Source of the DNA: a bacterium
Lineage (GTDB): Bacteria > CLD3 > SB21
Assembly: GCA_013360215.1 (NCBI GenBank)
Contig: JABWCP010000005.1
Location: forward strand, 124,001 to 188,000
Reading direction: 5' to 3'
DNA: 64,000 nt
Position 1 is the stretch's first letter; each line of letters starts with the position of its first letter. Below, in pieces: positions 8,905 to 18,051 of the stretch. Under the pieces are notes generated by a model, which did no database searches, had not been told where the DNA came from, and saw only the letters and a list, made by a program, of their open reading frames with translations. The translations under genes were made by a program, and so were the position numbers.

Positions 8905-9561
8905 ATGAATCCATACGAATCATTTGTTAAAAGTGAATTTAGTCGCCTCAGCGATGACAGCCTGCGATCCATCTCCGGTTCCGTCGTGCCTTATGTGATC
9001 GAACAAAAAGGTCAGATGGAGCGCGTCTATGACATTTATTCGCGCCTGCTGATGGAGCGTATTATATTTCTCGGTACGCCGATTAATTATGAGATTTCCA
9101 ATGTCGTCATTGCGCAGTTACTCTTTCTCGCGGCAACCGATCCGGAAAAAGACATTATCATGTACATCAATAGCCCCGGCGGCAGCGTGACGGACGGACT
9201 TGCGATTTATGATACGATGGAATTTATCAAACCGGAAATTCAAACCACCTGTACCGGCATGGCGGCCAGTATGGGCGCTATCCTCCTGATGGCCGGCACC
9301 AAAGGGAAACGTTATGCCTTACCGCATTCGCGGATCATGTTGCATCAACCGCTCGGAGAAACGCAGGGACAATCTTCCGATATCGAAATCTACATGCAGG
9401 AAATCGTGAAGATGAAGGATCAATTGAACAAAATCATCATGCAGCGCACCGGCCAAAACGCGGAACGCCTTGAAAAAGACATTGATCGCAATTTCTTTAT
9501 GTCTTCCGACGAAGCAAAGGCATACGGCATCATAGACGAAGTGCTTGTACGCAAAAAGTAA
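8905..9561 (+). CDS. clpP: ATP-dependent Clp protease proteolytic subunit
   Basis: A 218-residue serine peptidase. The family phrases [30 protein letters not shown] (catalytic Ser in the middle) and [11 protein letters not shown] (catalytic His) are intact; numbered from the ATG at 8905 these are Ser122 and His147. The triad Asp is in the region DIDRNFFMS. The frame is open from a TTG at 8875 and has an earlier ATG at 8884, but the ATG at 8905 has an AGGA 5 nt upstream and gives the usual N-terminus. ClpP forms the tetradecameric chamber fed by ClpX, encoded next. Confidence 0.95.
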   Translation: MNPYESFVKSEFSRLSDDSLRSISGSVVPYVIEQKGQMERVYDIYSRLLMERIIFLGTPINYEISNVVIAQLLFLAATDPEKDIIMYINSPGGSVTDGLAIYDTMEFIKPEIQTTCTGMAASMGAILLMAGTKGKRYALPHSRIMLHQPLGETQGQSSDIEIYMQEIVKMKDQLNKIIMQRTGQNAERLEKDIDRNFFMSSDEAKAYGIIDEVLVRKK

Positions 9562-9681
9562 TTGCGTGTACATAGAACATTATCCGGTCCGGCATCCTCT
9601 CCGCCGGTATCTTATCGGTTTATATTGTTGCAAACGCGAACCCTATTTCTTATTCTAAAGCCATAACCTGAAAGTTAGTCC

Positions 9682-10929
9682 ATGGCACGTACTGTATTTT
9701 GCTCCTTTTGCGGTAAATCAGCCGAAGAAGTAGACAGCATTATTTCTGGACCTAACGGCGTCCACATCTGCAATGAATGCGTACGCAATGCGTTCGATAT
9801 GATTCGCTCGCATACGACACGCGACGTTTCATTGCCGCTGACCGACATCACGCCCGAAAAACTGAAACTGAAGTTAGATGAATACATTGTCGGCCAGGAT
9901 TTTGCAAAAAAATCGTTATCCGTTGCCGTCTATAATCACTACAAACGAATTAATGCGCTCCAAGACTCGGAAAACGATGTTGAACTCGAAAAAAACAACA
10001 TCCTCCTGATCGGACCGACGGGCACCGGTAAGACCTTGCTTGCACAAACGTTGGCCAAATTTCTGAACGTACCGTTTACCATAGCCGACGCCACAACGTT
10101 GACCGAAGCCGGCTATGTCGGCGAAGACGTTGAAAATGTACTCGTACGCCTCCTGCAGGCCGCCAACTATGACGTCCAGGCGGCGGAACGCGGCATCATC
10201 TATATTGACGAAATCGATAAAATTGCACGCAAAGGCGGCAACCCTTCGATCACACGTGACGTCTCCGGTGAAGGCGTTCAGCAAGCTCTTCTGAAAATCC
10301 TGGAAGGCACCGTGGCCAATGTTCCTCCCAAAGGCGGCCGCAAGCACCCTGAACAAAACCTCATCAGTATCAATACCAAAAATATTCTTTTCATCTGCGG
10401 CGGCGCTTTCGAAGGGATCGAAAAAATTATTCAAACGCGCGTCGGCAAAAAGAATATCGGCTTTACGGCTTCAGCGGACAAAAAAGCCGAACAATCCGTA
10501 AGCGAAGTACTCAAATTGGTAGAACCGGATGATCTACTGGGATTCGGCATCATTCCCGAACTGATAGGGCGTTTACCTGTAATCAGTCCGCTCGAAGAAC
10601 TGTCCGAATCGGCGCTCTATTCTATCCTTGTTCAACCCAAGAATGCGTTGGTCAAACAGTATAAAAAACTTTTTGCACTGGAACACGTCGAGCTGGAATT
10701 TGATGAAAAAGCATTGAAAGAAGTCGTCAAACTTGCGGTCAAACGAAAGACCGGCGCACGCGGGCTTCGTGCCATCATGGAAAAATTCATGACCGACATC
10801 ATGTATCAGATACCCAGTATTTCACACTTAAAAACAGTTACTATTCACAAAGATTGTGTCGTATCGGGCGGTAAACCGCGCATGACGTTTGCGGAACCGG
10901 AAGATTCGACCGTCAAAAAAACGGCGTAA
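9682..10929 (+). CDS. clpX: Clp protease ATP-binding subunit ClpX
   Basis: A 415-residue AAA+ unfoldase. The N-terminal zinc-binding domain shows CSFC and CNEC pairs. The ATPase domain has Walker A GPTGTGKT, Walker [11 protein letters not shown], and the phrase [15 protein letters not shown] with a sensor region. The pore-loop equivalent GYVGEDVEN is present. It pairs with ClpP, encoded 120 nt upstream, to degrade tagged proteins in the cytoplasm. The length is normal and no motif is missing. The GGDEF gene follows after only 6 nt, suggesting co-transcription. Confidence 0.96.
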   Translation: MARTVFCSFCGKSAEEVDSIISGPNGVHICNECVRNAFDMIRSHTTRDVSLPLTDITPEKLKLKLDEYIVGQDFAKKSLSVAVYNHYKRINALQDSENDVELEKNNILLIGPTGTGKTLLAQTLAKFLNVPFTIADATTLTEAGYVGEDVENVLVRLLQAANYDVQAAERGIIYIDEIDKIARKGGNPSITRDVSGEGVQQALLKILEGTVANVPPKGGRKHPEQNLISINTKNILFICGGAFEGIEKIIQTRVGKKNIGFTASADKKAEQSVSEVLKLVEPDDLLGFGIIPELIGRLPVISPLEELSESALYSILVQPKNALVKQYKKLFALEHVELEFDEKALKEVVKLAVKRKTGARGLRAIMEKFMTDIMYQIPSISHLKTVTIHKDCVVSGGKPRMTFAEPEDSTVKKTA

Positions 10930-10935
10930 TGTTGT

Positions 10936-12144
10936 ATGCGTAGAAAGTTATCTCCTTCGGCTTCCATATCAACACAAAAATCTATGAAAAATCGCCCCAA
11001 AAACACCGAACCATCACCGACACAAATGGATGCTTCGGAAACGCTTTTGATCGAGGAACTGAAATCCAAAGTTTCAGAACTGGAAGCATCGTATATACGC
11101 GTCCAGGATGAAAATCAGCTTCTCCACAAACGTCTGCACCAAACGAGCCTGCTTTATAAAATAGCAGCCATGCTCAATTCGACGTACGATACGACCAAAC
11201 TTTATAATATCATCCAAAACATGCTGTCGGATATTTCGTTTGTCCGGCATTATGCCTTGATCGAGAGAACCGATTCGGGTTCGGTAAATGTACTCTTTCA
11301 CACCCACACTAAAGATCGTTCTTTGGCGCATGTGCTTGATGCGGAAAAAGAAGTAGCGGAAAAAGTGTTTTCAACGGAAAAAGAGTCTTACGTGATTTCC
11401 GTTAACGAACGGAAGGATTTATTAAAATATTTTCCGATGAAAACCGAAGGCAGCATCGTTGCACTGCCGTTGACGTTTCACAAAAAATCCAGTAAAGTGG
11501 TTTGTTATTTTGCCGAGCATAGTCTATCCGATGGAGAAAAAGAATTTTTGAATCTCATCACCAACGAAATCGGTGTGGCGGTTGAGCGCGCTTTACTGTA
11601 TCAGGAAACTTTTGAAATCTCCATCAAAGACGGTCTTACAGGGATTTACAATCGGCGCTATTTCAACGACCGCTCACAGCGTGAATTTAACCGTGCCAAG
11701 CGGTACAAGCATATCCTGTCATTTATCTTGATGGATATTGATCACTTTAAAAAATTTAACGATACCTACGGCCACAAAGTCGGTGACGAAGTACTGGTAT
11801 GGGTTGCAAAAAACTTGAGCAAAGGCTTGCGCGACCACGATGTATTAGCCCGCTATGGCGGTGAAGAATTTATTGTGATTTTACCGGAAACCGATGTCAA
11901 GGGCGCAGCGATCGTTGCCGAAAAACTGCGCAAAATCATCGATGAACAATCGGTTCAGATCAATCATCTTTTTGTGTCTCAGAATCCGCATTCGACCTTT
12001 CATACCGACCGTGTTACGATTTCACTCGGCGTAGCATCTTTTCCCAAAGACGGCGCAACGCTCGAAGAGGTACTGGAGCGCACGGATCAACAACTGTACG
12101 TCGCCAAATCGCAAGGACGTAATCAAGTGGGTTACGAAGAATAA
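10936..12144 (+). CDS. GAF-GGDEF diguanylate cyclase
   Basis: A 402-residue cytoplasmic protein in three parts: a coiled coil (about residues 35-75), a GAF-like sensory domain (about 75-220), and a GGDEF domain with the active site RYGGEEF. It should make cyclic di-GMP from two GTP. An inhibitory I-site RxxD (RDHD) sits exactly five residues before GGEEF, so product feedback is likely. The metal-binding DIDHFKKFND motif is also intact. It starts 6 nt after clpX, an unusual neighbour for a second-messenger enzyme. There is no membrane segment, so the signal sensed is probably internal. Confidence 0.9.
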   Translation: MRRKLSPSASISTQKSMKNRPKNTEPSPTQMDASETLLIEELKSKVSELEASYIRVQDENQLLHKRLHQTSLLYKIAAMLNSTYDTTKLYNIIQNMLSDISFVRHYALIERTDSGSVNVLFHTHTKDRSLAHVLDAEKEVAEKVFSTEKESYVISVNERKDLLKYFPMKTEGSIVALPLTFHKKSSKVVCYFAEHSLSDGEKEFLNLITNEIGVAVERALLYQETFEISIKDGLTGIYNRRYFNDRSQREFNRAKRYKHILSFILMDIDHFKKFNDTYGHKVGDEVLVWVAKNLSKGLRDHDVLARYGGEEFIVILPETDVKGAAIVAEKLRKIIDEQSVQINHLFVSQNPHSTFHTDRVTISLGVASFPKDGATLEEVLERTDQQLYVAKSQGRNQVGYEE

Positions 12145-12165
12145 AACAAATACCAGATATTGAAA

Positions 12166-12205
12166 ATAAAAAATCCCGGTCACTGTGTGATCGGAATTTT
12201 TATTT
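12166..12205 (+). terminator. Intrinsic terminator after the GGDEF gene
   Basis: A hairpin at 12172-12198 (AATCCCGGTCAC with GTGATCGGAATT, one mismatch and one wobble) followed by a T-rich run on the plus strand. An A-rich flank on the other side means it could also act on the minus strand after tRNA-Lys. Confidence 0.6.
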
Positions 12206-12206
12206 G

Positions 12207-12279
12207 TGAGCCAGGTAGGGCTCGAACCTACGACCTTCGCCTTAAAAGGGCGCTGCTCTACCGACTGAGCTACTAGCTC
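12207..12279 (-). tRNA. tRNA-Lys (anticodon UUU)
   Basis: A 73-nt cloverleaf on the minus strand. The acceptor is GAGCTAG with CTGGCTC (one G-U), the D arm GCTCAGTCGGTAGAGC, the anticodon loop CTTTTAA (anticodon TTT) and the T arm GTAGG-TTCGAGC-CCTAC. The first anticodon-stem pair is a G-A mismatch. The 3' CCA is not encoded. Confidence 0.93.
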
Positions 12280-12339
12280 GCCTGCTTCATTTGAAGCGTG
12301 CAATTATATAGAAATTACCCTTAGTTGGCAAGCAAAAAA

Positions 12340-12912
12340 TCACATTTTTAAAAAATTATTTATCATTTTTTTTCCGTGTTCGGTCATCACGGATTCGGGA
12401 TGAAACTGCACGCTTTCCGCTCTGGTACCCTGTATACGCAAACCCATGATTTCACCGGCATCCGTCTGTGCAGATATTTCTATCTTTTGATTCAGACTCA
12501 TCGGATCAACGATCAGGGAATGATACCGAGTAACCCGAAGTGGGTTAGGAATACCCGCAAACACACCTCTACCGTCATGTTTTATAGCCGATACTTTACC
12601 ATGCTTAGGTTCGTTTGCGCGCAGGATGCGGGCACCGTAGACTTGCGCCAGACACTGGTGACCAAGGCATACACCGAGCAGAGGTATGGTATCTGCGGCA
12701 TATCGAATCACATCATTGGAAATACCGGCATCGTGCGGAGAACCGGGCCCCGGCGATATGATGATGCGATCCGGTCGTAACGCTTCAAGTTGTGGAATCG
12801 TGATTTCATCATGGCGATATACTCGCACATCCGACATCGGCGCCGCTAATTCGCGTACGTATTGATAGAGGTTGTAAGTAAAGGAATCGTAGTTATCAAT
12901 AATGATAATCAT
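12340..12912 (-). CDS. pabA: Glutamine amidotransferase of anthranilate / aminodeoxychorismate synthase
   Basis: A 190-residue class I glutamine amidotransferase of the TrpG/PabA family. It starts IIIIDNYDSFTYNLYQY, and has the oxyanion loop SPGPGSP, the nucleophile loop GVCLGHQ and the closing His-Glu pair in FHPESVMTEHG. It would supply ammonia to a TrpE- or PabB-type synthase. No such partner gene is in the window, so it may serve either tryptophan or folate synthesis, and the pabA symbol is tentative. It is downstream of metK on the same strand, separated by a 68-nt region holding a long inverted repeat. Confidence 0.9.
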   Translation of the reverse strand: MIIIIDNYDSFTYNLYQYVRELAAPMSDVRVYRHDEITIPQLEALRPDRIIISPGPGSPHDAGISNDVIRYAADTIPLLGVCLGHQCLAQVYGARILRANEPKHGKVSAIKHDGRGVFAGIPNPLRVTRYHSLIVDPMSLNQKIEISAQTDAGEIMGLRIQGTRAESVQFHPESVMTEHGKKMINNFLKM

Positions 12913-12924
12913 AGGCCAAAATTC

Positions 12925-12992
12925 ATAAGGGCTGCTTTAGCGGATTCCGGGAAGTTTTTTCGCTTCGACCAAACCCTTAAAGCAGCCCTTAT
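12925..12992. repeat. 15-bp perfect inverted repeat between metK and pabA
   Basis: ATAAGGGCTGCTTTA at 12925-12939 is exactly complementary to 12978-12992, with a 38-nt loop. The loop holds a smaller hairpin (GAAG with CTTC around an A run, minus strand). There is no U run directly after either arm, so it is not a standard terminator. It could be an RNA processing or stability element, or a small palindromic repeat. Confidence 0.7.
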
Positions 12993-13013
12993 ATGTAATA
13001 ATAACGAAACGTA

Positions 13014-14270
13014 TTATTTAATTTTAAACGCGGCTTTCACTTTTCCTACGTAGTCCAGTTTTTCCCACGTAAAAAGTTCGACCTTCACCGTTTTTTGGAT
13101 GCCGTCACCGGATGTAAATGTTTTCGTAACCCATTCGTTCTTACGACCCATGTGTCCGTACGCGGCCGACTCCGAATACATCGGTGTGCGCAGTTTGAGG
13201 CGTTTTTCGATAAAATAAGGGCGCATATCAAAAATGGATTCGACTTTTTTAGCAATATCGGCATCGCTCATACCGACTTTGCCTGTGCCGAAGGTATTGA
13301 CAAAAATACCCATCGGTTTGGCTACACCGATAGCATATGAAACTTGCACCAGTACTTCGTCAGCCACACCGGCGGCAACAAGGTTTTTAGCGATATGCCG
13401 CGTCGCATACGCCGCCGAGCGATCCACTTTGGAAGGATCTTTGCCGCTGAATGCACCGCCACCGTGTGCCCCACGTCCGCCATAGGTGTCCACGATGATT
13501 TTACGACCTGTCAATCCCGTATCTCCGTGCGGACCGCCGATCACAAATTTGCCCGTCGGATTGATGAAATATTTGATCTGGTTATTAAAAAGATGTTTGT
13601 ACTTGGGATAACGCTTCATAACACGGGGGATCAGAATATTGATCATATCTTTGCGGATTTTATCCTGCATCGCGCTGTCCGATCCGAAATCATCGTGCTG
13701 CGTGGAAATAACAATCGTATCAATGCGCACGGGCTTACGATTTTCATCGTATTCCAGCGTCACCTGAGATTTGGCATCCGGACGAAGATATTTGATTTCC
13801 TTGTTCTCCCGGCGAAGCACAGCCAGCTCTTGTAATAACTTATGGGCGAGATCCAGCGTAAGCGGCATGTAGTCCGCTGTTTCATTGACCGCATAACCGA
13901 ACATCATACCTTGATCGCCGGCGCCTTGTTCTTCTTTTTTCTTTTTGTCAACGCCGCGATTGATATCCTGCGACTGTTCGTGAATCGCGGAAAGAATACC
14001 ACAGGAGTGCGCTTCAAACATATATTCACTCTTGGTGTAACCGATCTTACGAATAACGCCGCGCGTAATTTCCTGCACGTCAAGATACGTACTGGATTTG
14101 ACTTCGCCGGCCAATACGACCTGACCGGTCGTAACCAAGGTTTCGCAAGCAACTTTGGAATACGGATCGAATGCGATGAAGTGATCTACGAGCGCATCGG
14201 AAATCTGATCCGCTATTTTGTCGGGATGTCCTTCGGATACCGATTCCGATGTAAACAGATAATGTGACAT
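13014..14270 (-). CDS. metK: S-adenosylmethionine synthetase
   Basis: A 418-residue methionine adenosyltransferase that makes SAM from methionine and ATP. The signatures are [25 protein letters not shown] and [16 protein letters not shown], and all three domains are present. The protein has small insertions (for example KKKKEEQ before GAGDQG) that account for the slight excess over the usual 385-400 residues. The gene is preceded by a SAM-I riboswitch with a terminator, so it is repressed when SAM is plentiful. Confidence 0.96.
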   Translation of the reverse strand: MSHYLFTSESVSEGHPDKIADQISDALVDHFIAFDPYSKVACETLVTTGQVVLAGEVKSSTYLDVQEITRGVIRKIGYTKSEYMFEAHSCGILSAIHEQSQDINRGVDKKKKEEQGAGDQGMMFGYAVNETADYMPLTLDLAHKLLQELAVLRRENKEIKYLRPDAKSQVTLEYDENRKPVRIDTIVISTQHDDFGSDSAMQDKIRKDMINILIPRVMKRYPKYKHLFNNQIKYFINPTGKFVIGGPHGDTGLTGRKIIVDTYGGRGAHGGGAFSGKDPSKVDRSAAYATRHIAKNLVAAGVADEVLVQVSYAIGVAKPMGIFVNTFGTGKVGMSDADIAKKVESIFDMRPYFIEKRLKLRTPMYSESAAYGHMGRKNEWVTKTFTSGDGIQKTVKVELFTWEKLDYVGKVKAAFKIK

Positions 14271-14310
14271 GAACTACTCCTGTATTAAATAGGTTATTAA
14301 AATGAACAAT

Positions 14311-14345
14311 AAAAAAACCTCATCCGAAGTCGGGAGAGGTTTTGA
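14311..14345 (-). terminator. Terminator of the metK SAM riboswitch
   Basis: On the minus strand AAAACCTC pairs with GAGGTTTT around a small inner hairpin (CCG/CGG), followed by a run of seven T. It lies between the SAM-I aptamer and the metK start, as expected for the expression platform of a transcriptional riboswitch. Confidence 0.8.
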
Positions 14346-14364
14346 AAGAAATCTGTGTTGCTTC

Positions 14365-14486
14365 CATCTCATTGCCCCGACCGCTTACATTGCGTTCGGC
14401 AGGTATTAGCACCTTGACTACGCGCGGGACGTACGGTTGCTGTGGCTTCATCGTGCCTGATCACTCGGCCACTCTTCATAAGAAGG
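14365..14486 (-). ncRNA. SAM-I (S-box) riboswitch upstream of metK
   Basis: The minus strand carries the conserved SAM-I features in order: CTTATGAAGAG, GATCAGGCACGATGAAGCC, CAGCAACC, AAGGTGCTAATACCTGC and a final ATGAGA. P1 can form between TCTTAT and ATGAGA, with one G-U pair. A terminator follows and metK is the regulated gene. The predicted effect is that SAM binding favours the terminator. A promoter ends just upstream, so transcription would begin at the edge of the aptamer. Confidence 0.92.
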
Positions 14487-14495
14487 ATATATGTG

Positions 14496-14524
14496 AAAGA
14501 ACGAATTTTTTAAAAGCGGGTCAA
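14496..14524 (-). promoter_or_regulatory. Putative promoter of the SAM riboswitch and metK
   Basis: On the minus strand TTGACC (14524-14519), a 17-nt spacer, then TTCTTT (14501-14496). The predicted start, near 14489, falls directly at the 5' edge of the aptamer. The -10 match is weak, but the placement fits. Confidence 0.45.
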
Positions 14525-14558
14525 TATATCGAAGCACGACCGCGCTGTCAAGCAGAAT

Positions 14559-15956
14559 TTAGGACGGCTTGGTGCCCCAAACTTCACCCGTAATATTTTC
14601 GACCGGTTCGTCAGGCTCTGCCGCATGTTTAAGTTTTTTCAAAAAGAAAATAATCATCACGGCTGAGAAGAAACAACATACGGTCAAGACGGTATAAAAC
14701 TGTGTGTGGGACCAGGTACTGTAAAACGAACCGAGAAATCCGGCAAAATAATTACCTATCGCCGTCGCGGCAAACCAACCGCCCATAAGTAACCCGCGCC
14801 AGCGGTACGGGGCCATCTTGCTGGCATACGAAAGCCCCATCGGGCTGAGGCATAATTCAGCTAACGTTTGTACATAATACGATGAAATAAGCCACAGCGG
14901 AGACATGGATTTATTATCCGCATCACCGCCACCCATCGAAGCAAAAATCATGATGGCAAAACCCAACCCGCAGAGCATCATGCCGATTCCGATTTTGGCC
15001 GGCGTTGCCGGCTCCAGCCCACGTTTATTGAGCCATCCCCAAAACATGACAACCAGCGGCGTCATCATGAGTATGAACATCGGATTGAATACCTGATAGA
15101 ATTCGGCTTCCGATGCGTTCGCCGGATCGGATATACCCAAAATCACATAAAGCACGCTGCGCAAGCCTTCAGGCAAATCCATCGGCCGTGTGGAGCGTTC
15201 GGCAAATAAAGTCAGTGCAAATCCGTTTTGGTGAAAAGACATCCAGAAAAAAACGACGATCAGATATACGATGATCAAAGCGATCACACGATCTTTTTCT
15301 TTTTTGGGTGAAACACGCTCCTCGGTCGCCATCGTCGTACTGCCGTTTGCGGCTACAGCGGCAGCAGAAGCATTATAGGAAGCCTGGCCAAGACGAAATG
15401 TGATAAAAGAAAAAAGCATGCCGGCGGCGGCGGCACCAAATCCCGCATTGTAACCATATTCCGGGCCGATCGAATTTCTAAGAAAAGTAGCCGCAATCGG
15501 AGCTAAAAAAGCACCGACATTGATACCCATATAAAAAATGTTATAACCGGCATCTTTGAGAGGACTGTTTTTTTCATACAAATTGCCGACGAGAACGGAG
15601 ATATTCGCTTTGAAAAGACCGTTGCTCATCGCCACGACAAATAAACCGAGATAAAAAAGCGACTCGGACGGCTTAGGGATGGCCAATATAGCGTAACCAA
15701 TACCGGTCGCAATAGCGCCCACCATAATGGTTTTAGGAAAACCCCAAAACTTATCGGCAAGGTATCCGCCGAGTACCGGCGAAAAATAAGTCAGCGCAAG
15801 GAATATTCCGTAAATCTGCCCCGTTTTGGTGTCTGGCCAGTCGAAGTAATTTCCCATATACAATGTGAAAATCGCAAGCATCGTGTAGATACCAAAACGT
15901 TCCCACATTTCCGAGAAGAACAAGACTTTGAGGCCGCGCGGATGTCCTTTGAACAT
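14559..15956 (-). CDS. Proton-dependent oligopeptide transporter (POT/PTR family)
   Basis: A 465-residue major facilitator of the POT family that imports di- and tripeptides with protons. The first helix carries the proton-coupling motif ExxERFxY as EMWERFGIYTM, and the following region has ALTYFSPVLGGYLADKFWG, the family signature. About 12-14 membrane segments are visible. A Lys-Glu-rich cytoplasmic loop (SPKKEKDR) splits the two halves. The gene is a single unit on the minus strand between metK and the aconitase-like gene. Confidence 0.93.
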   Translation of the reverse strand: MFKGHPRGLKVLFFSEMWERFGIYTMLAIFTLYMGNYFDWPDTKTGQIYGIFLALTYFSPVLGGYLADKFWGFPKTIMVGAIATGIGYAILAIPKPSESLFYLGLFVVAMSNGLFKANISVLVGNLYEKNSPLKDAGYNIFYMGINVGAFLAPIAATFLRNSIGPEYGYNAGFGAAAAGMLFSFITFRLGQASYNASAAAVAANGSTTMATEERVSPKKEKDRVIALIIVYLIVVFFWMSFHQNGFALTLFAERSTRPMDLPEGLRSVLYVILGISDPANASEAEFYQVFNPMFILMMTPLVVMFWGWLNKRGLEPATPAKIGIGMMLCGLGFAIMIFASMGGGDADNKSMSPLWLISSYYVQTLAELCLSPMGLSYASKMAPYRWRGLLMGGWFAATAIGNYFAGFLGSFYSTWSHTQFYTVLTVCCFFSAVMIIFFLKKLKHAAEPDEPVENITGEVWGTKPS

Positions 15957-16044
15957 ATCTGTTCCTTTGAGGAATAATTAGAAATAAAATCTGAAACGTG
16001 AATTGAGTATGATCAGCGAACCATAAAAAATTTCGATGCTTTAC

Positions 16045-18009
16045 TTACGCATTCACTACTTGCCATCCGCGCGGATCCGTCAATTCGCCGGTCACCGCCG
16101 CCACGCCTGCAACGAACGGTGAAACGAGAAATACATCCCCATTTCCGCCCATACGACCGCTGAAATTACGGTTGCTCGTAGATGCGGTGATCGTATCTTT
16201 AGTAGAAATTCCCGGCCCATTGCCGATACAGGATCCGCATCCGGGTTCCGTTACTACGGCGCCAAAGTCCTGAAACATCTTGATCATACCAAGCTGTTTG
16301 GCATCATCATAGACTTTTTGACTGCTGGGCGTTACGACCATATGAATACGATCAAGCTTTTTGTGACCACGAATGGCCATAGCTACTTGTTTGAGATCTT
16401 CCAAAGATGCGCCGGTACAAGAAACAATAACCACATTGTCAACACGCGTTTTGGCAACGGCAGTAATCGGTTTGCGATTACGACTATCGCCGGGTGTGGC
16501 CACCGTAACCGGTACATCCGCGAGATTGACTTTATACACCGATTCGTACGTCGCCTTATCATCAGGATAAACAAGCATAGATCGCACATCCGATTCCGTC
16601 ATGCCACGTTTTTCGATCAGGAAACGAATAACCGGTGTACAAGGCTCGACAACACCGGTGGTTGCACTTCCTTCGACCGTCATATTCGTCAAAACGGATA
16701 ATTCATCCACGGTAAAACGTTCCAGTGCGGGCCCGCCGAATTGCATGATCACGGTATCACCCGGTTCTTTTTTCCACTGCATCTCGCGGAAATACGGATC
16801 ACCGATGATGTGAAGGATAATATCTTTAGGCGTTACCAGGTTGAGTTTATCTTCACCTTCGATCCAGATGCGTACAGTCTTAGGTACGGTTACCGGGATC
16901 ATGCCGGTGCCCAATCCCAACGCGATGGCTGTCGAACCGAGTCCGTATGCAAAACAATTCATCACGCCCGCCGTCGGTGTGTGCGAATCCGTAAGCGCTA
17001 TGACATCGCCGGGTTTGGCATAACTTTCCACAACCAAACGGTGACAGACACCGGCGGGAAGATTGCCACCCGGACCGTGCATCGGAAGATTGTGTTCTTT
17101 GCAAAATCCGATCAATTCTTGCGCGAGCGCCTGCGCCGAAGCCAAACGCTTGGATTTTACATCGCCGGGCACATCGTCATGCCCGATCAAAACAAAGTGA
17201 TCGTTAAATCCGCGAATAGTCACGCCTTTGTCCGTCGGATTGTGACCAAAAGCTTTTTCGTACAAACTGCGCACATGACCGCCGGTGTATTCATGAATGC
17301 CAAGAAAATCCGCTTTGACGAAAAGTTGTTCACCGGGTTCCGAATAACTCAAACCCTGTCCTCCGGGGGCATCCGTGGCTACGGCTTTGCGTGCTAATAT
17401 TTTTTCAGCGATCGTCATCGGTTTTACGGAACGTCCGGCGGCCTTATAGGGCAATTCCGCTTTTCCGGCGATCACTTTTTTTCCAAACTCCAAAAGTCCG
17501 CCGCCAAAAAATACAGATTTATACAGCGGTGATAACTGCTTTTCCATAAGTACATCAAGATCTACCGTTTCACCGGCAAGCAGTTTATCAATTACCGTCA
17601 TATCATTGGTAAAATACAGACGATCAAACGTCATGTTTTCACGGAAAATACGTTCGAGGCTTTTCGCAATCACCAGTTCGATACCGGCACCGCGGTGCGC
17701 GACCACGGCCACTTCGCGTGAGGAACCGCTGCCATAACTTTCGCCGCCGACTACGACGGAAAAATTTCCTTTTTGAACGTCTCCCTCATGGATGACATCG
17801 CCTTTGCCGACCAAAAAATGAGGGCCGAGTATCGGCTCCGTATAACCCAACGTACATGCCGCACCATTGATGATCGTATCGGTACTCACACCAAAAACCA
17901 ACGGCTGACCCGTGTATGTAAACGAACGCCCCTCAAGCTGATCGCGTACCGATCGGGCGTCTTCGGTATAATAAAAAATGCGTTTTTTTCCGAGAGAAAA
18001 CGGTTTCAT
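16045..18009 (-). CDS. Aconitase-superfamily hydro-lyase with the swivel domain first (LeuD-LeuC order)
   Basis: A 654-residue single-chain hydro-lyase. Residues 1-200 or so are the swivel domain, with GGESYGSGSSRE and a typical EGDVQKGN-like lead. Residues from about 205 form the iron-sulfur catalytic part, beginning MTIAEKILARK as free LeuC proteins do, and carrying LTDSHTPTAG, VVSCTGAS and PGCGSCIGNGPG. The three cluster Cys are present. Most single-chain aconitases place the swivel last; here it is first, as in AcnB but without the AcnB HEAT domain. It may be an aconitase, homoaconitase or isopropylmalate isomerase. The usual SREH is SREV here. No leucine or TCA genes are adjacent. Confidence 0.85.
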   Translation of the reverse strand: MKPFSLGKKRIFYYTEDARSVRDQLEGRSFTYTGQPLVFGVSTDTIINGAACTLGYTEPILGPHFLVGKGDVIHEGDVQKGNFSVVVGGESYGSGSSREVAVVAHRGAGIELVIAKSLERIFRENMTFDRLYFTNDMTVIDKLLAGETVDLDVLMEKQLSPLYKSVFFGGGLLEFGKKVIAGKAELPYKAAGRSVKPMTIAEKILARKAVATDAPGGQGLSYSEPGEQLFVKADFLGIHEYTGGHVRSLYEKAFGHNPTDKGVTIRGFNDHFVLIGHDDVPGDVKSKRLASAQALAQELIGFCKEHNLPMHGPGGNLPAGVCHRLVVESYAKPGDVIALTDSHTPTAGVMNCFAYGLGSTAIALGLGTGMIPVTVPKTVRIWIEGEDKLNLVTPKDIILHIIGDPYFREMQWKKEPGDTVIMQFGGPALERFTVDELSVLTNMTVEGSATTGVVEPCTPVIRFLIEKRGMTESDVRSMLVYPDDKATYESVYKVNLADVPVTVATPGDSRNRKPITAVAKTRVDNVVIVSCTGASLEDLKQVAMAIRGHKKLDRIHMVVTPSSQKVYDDAKQLGMIKMFQDFGAVVTEPGCGSCIGNGPGISTKDTITASTSNRNFSGRMGGNGDVFLVSPFVAGVAAVTGELTDPRGWQVVNA

Positions 18010-18051
18010 CCTTCTTCCTGTGTATAAATCTTAATATGAATTAATTCTAAT

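Noticed and set aside
9562-9681. GC-rich hairpin words between clpP and clpX
   Set aside because: Stems are short and no T run follows, so no terminator or regulatory call is supported.
12022-12303. Open frame on the minus strand with VAQSVEQRPFKAKVVGSSPTWL
   Set aside because: This is the well-known false translation of a tRNA gene; the frame lies over tRNA-Lys and the end of the GGDEF gene.
13842-14267. 141-codon frame antisense to metK
   Set aside because: No recognisable protein features; metK is unambiguous.
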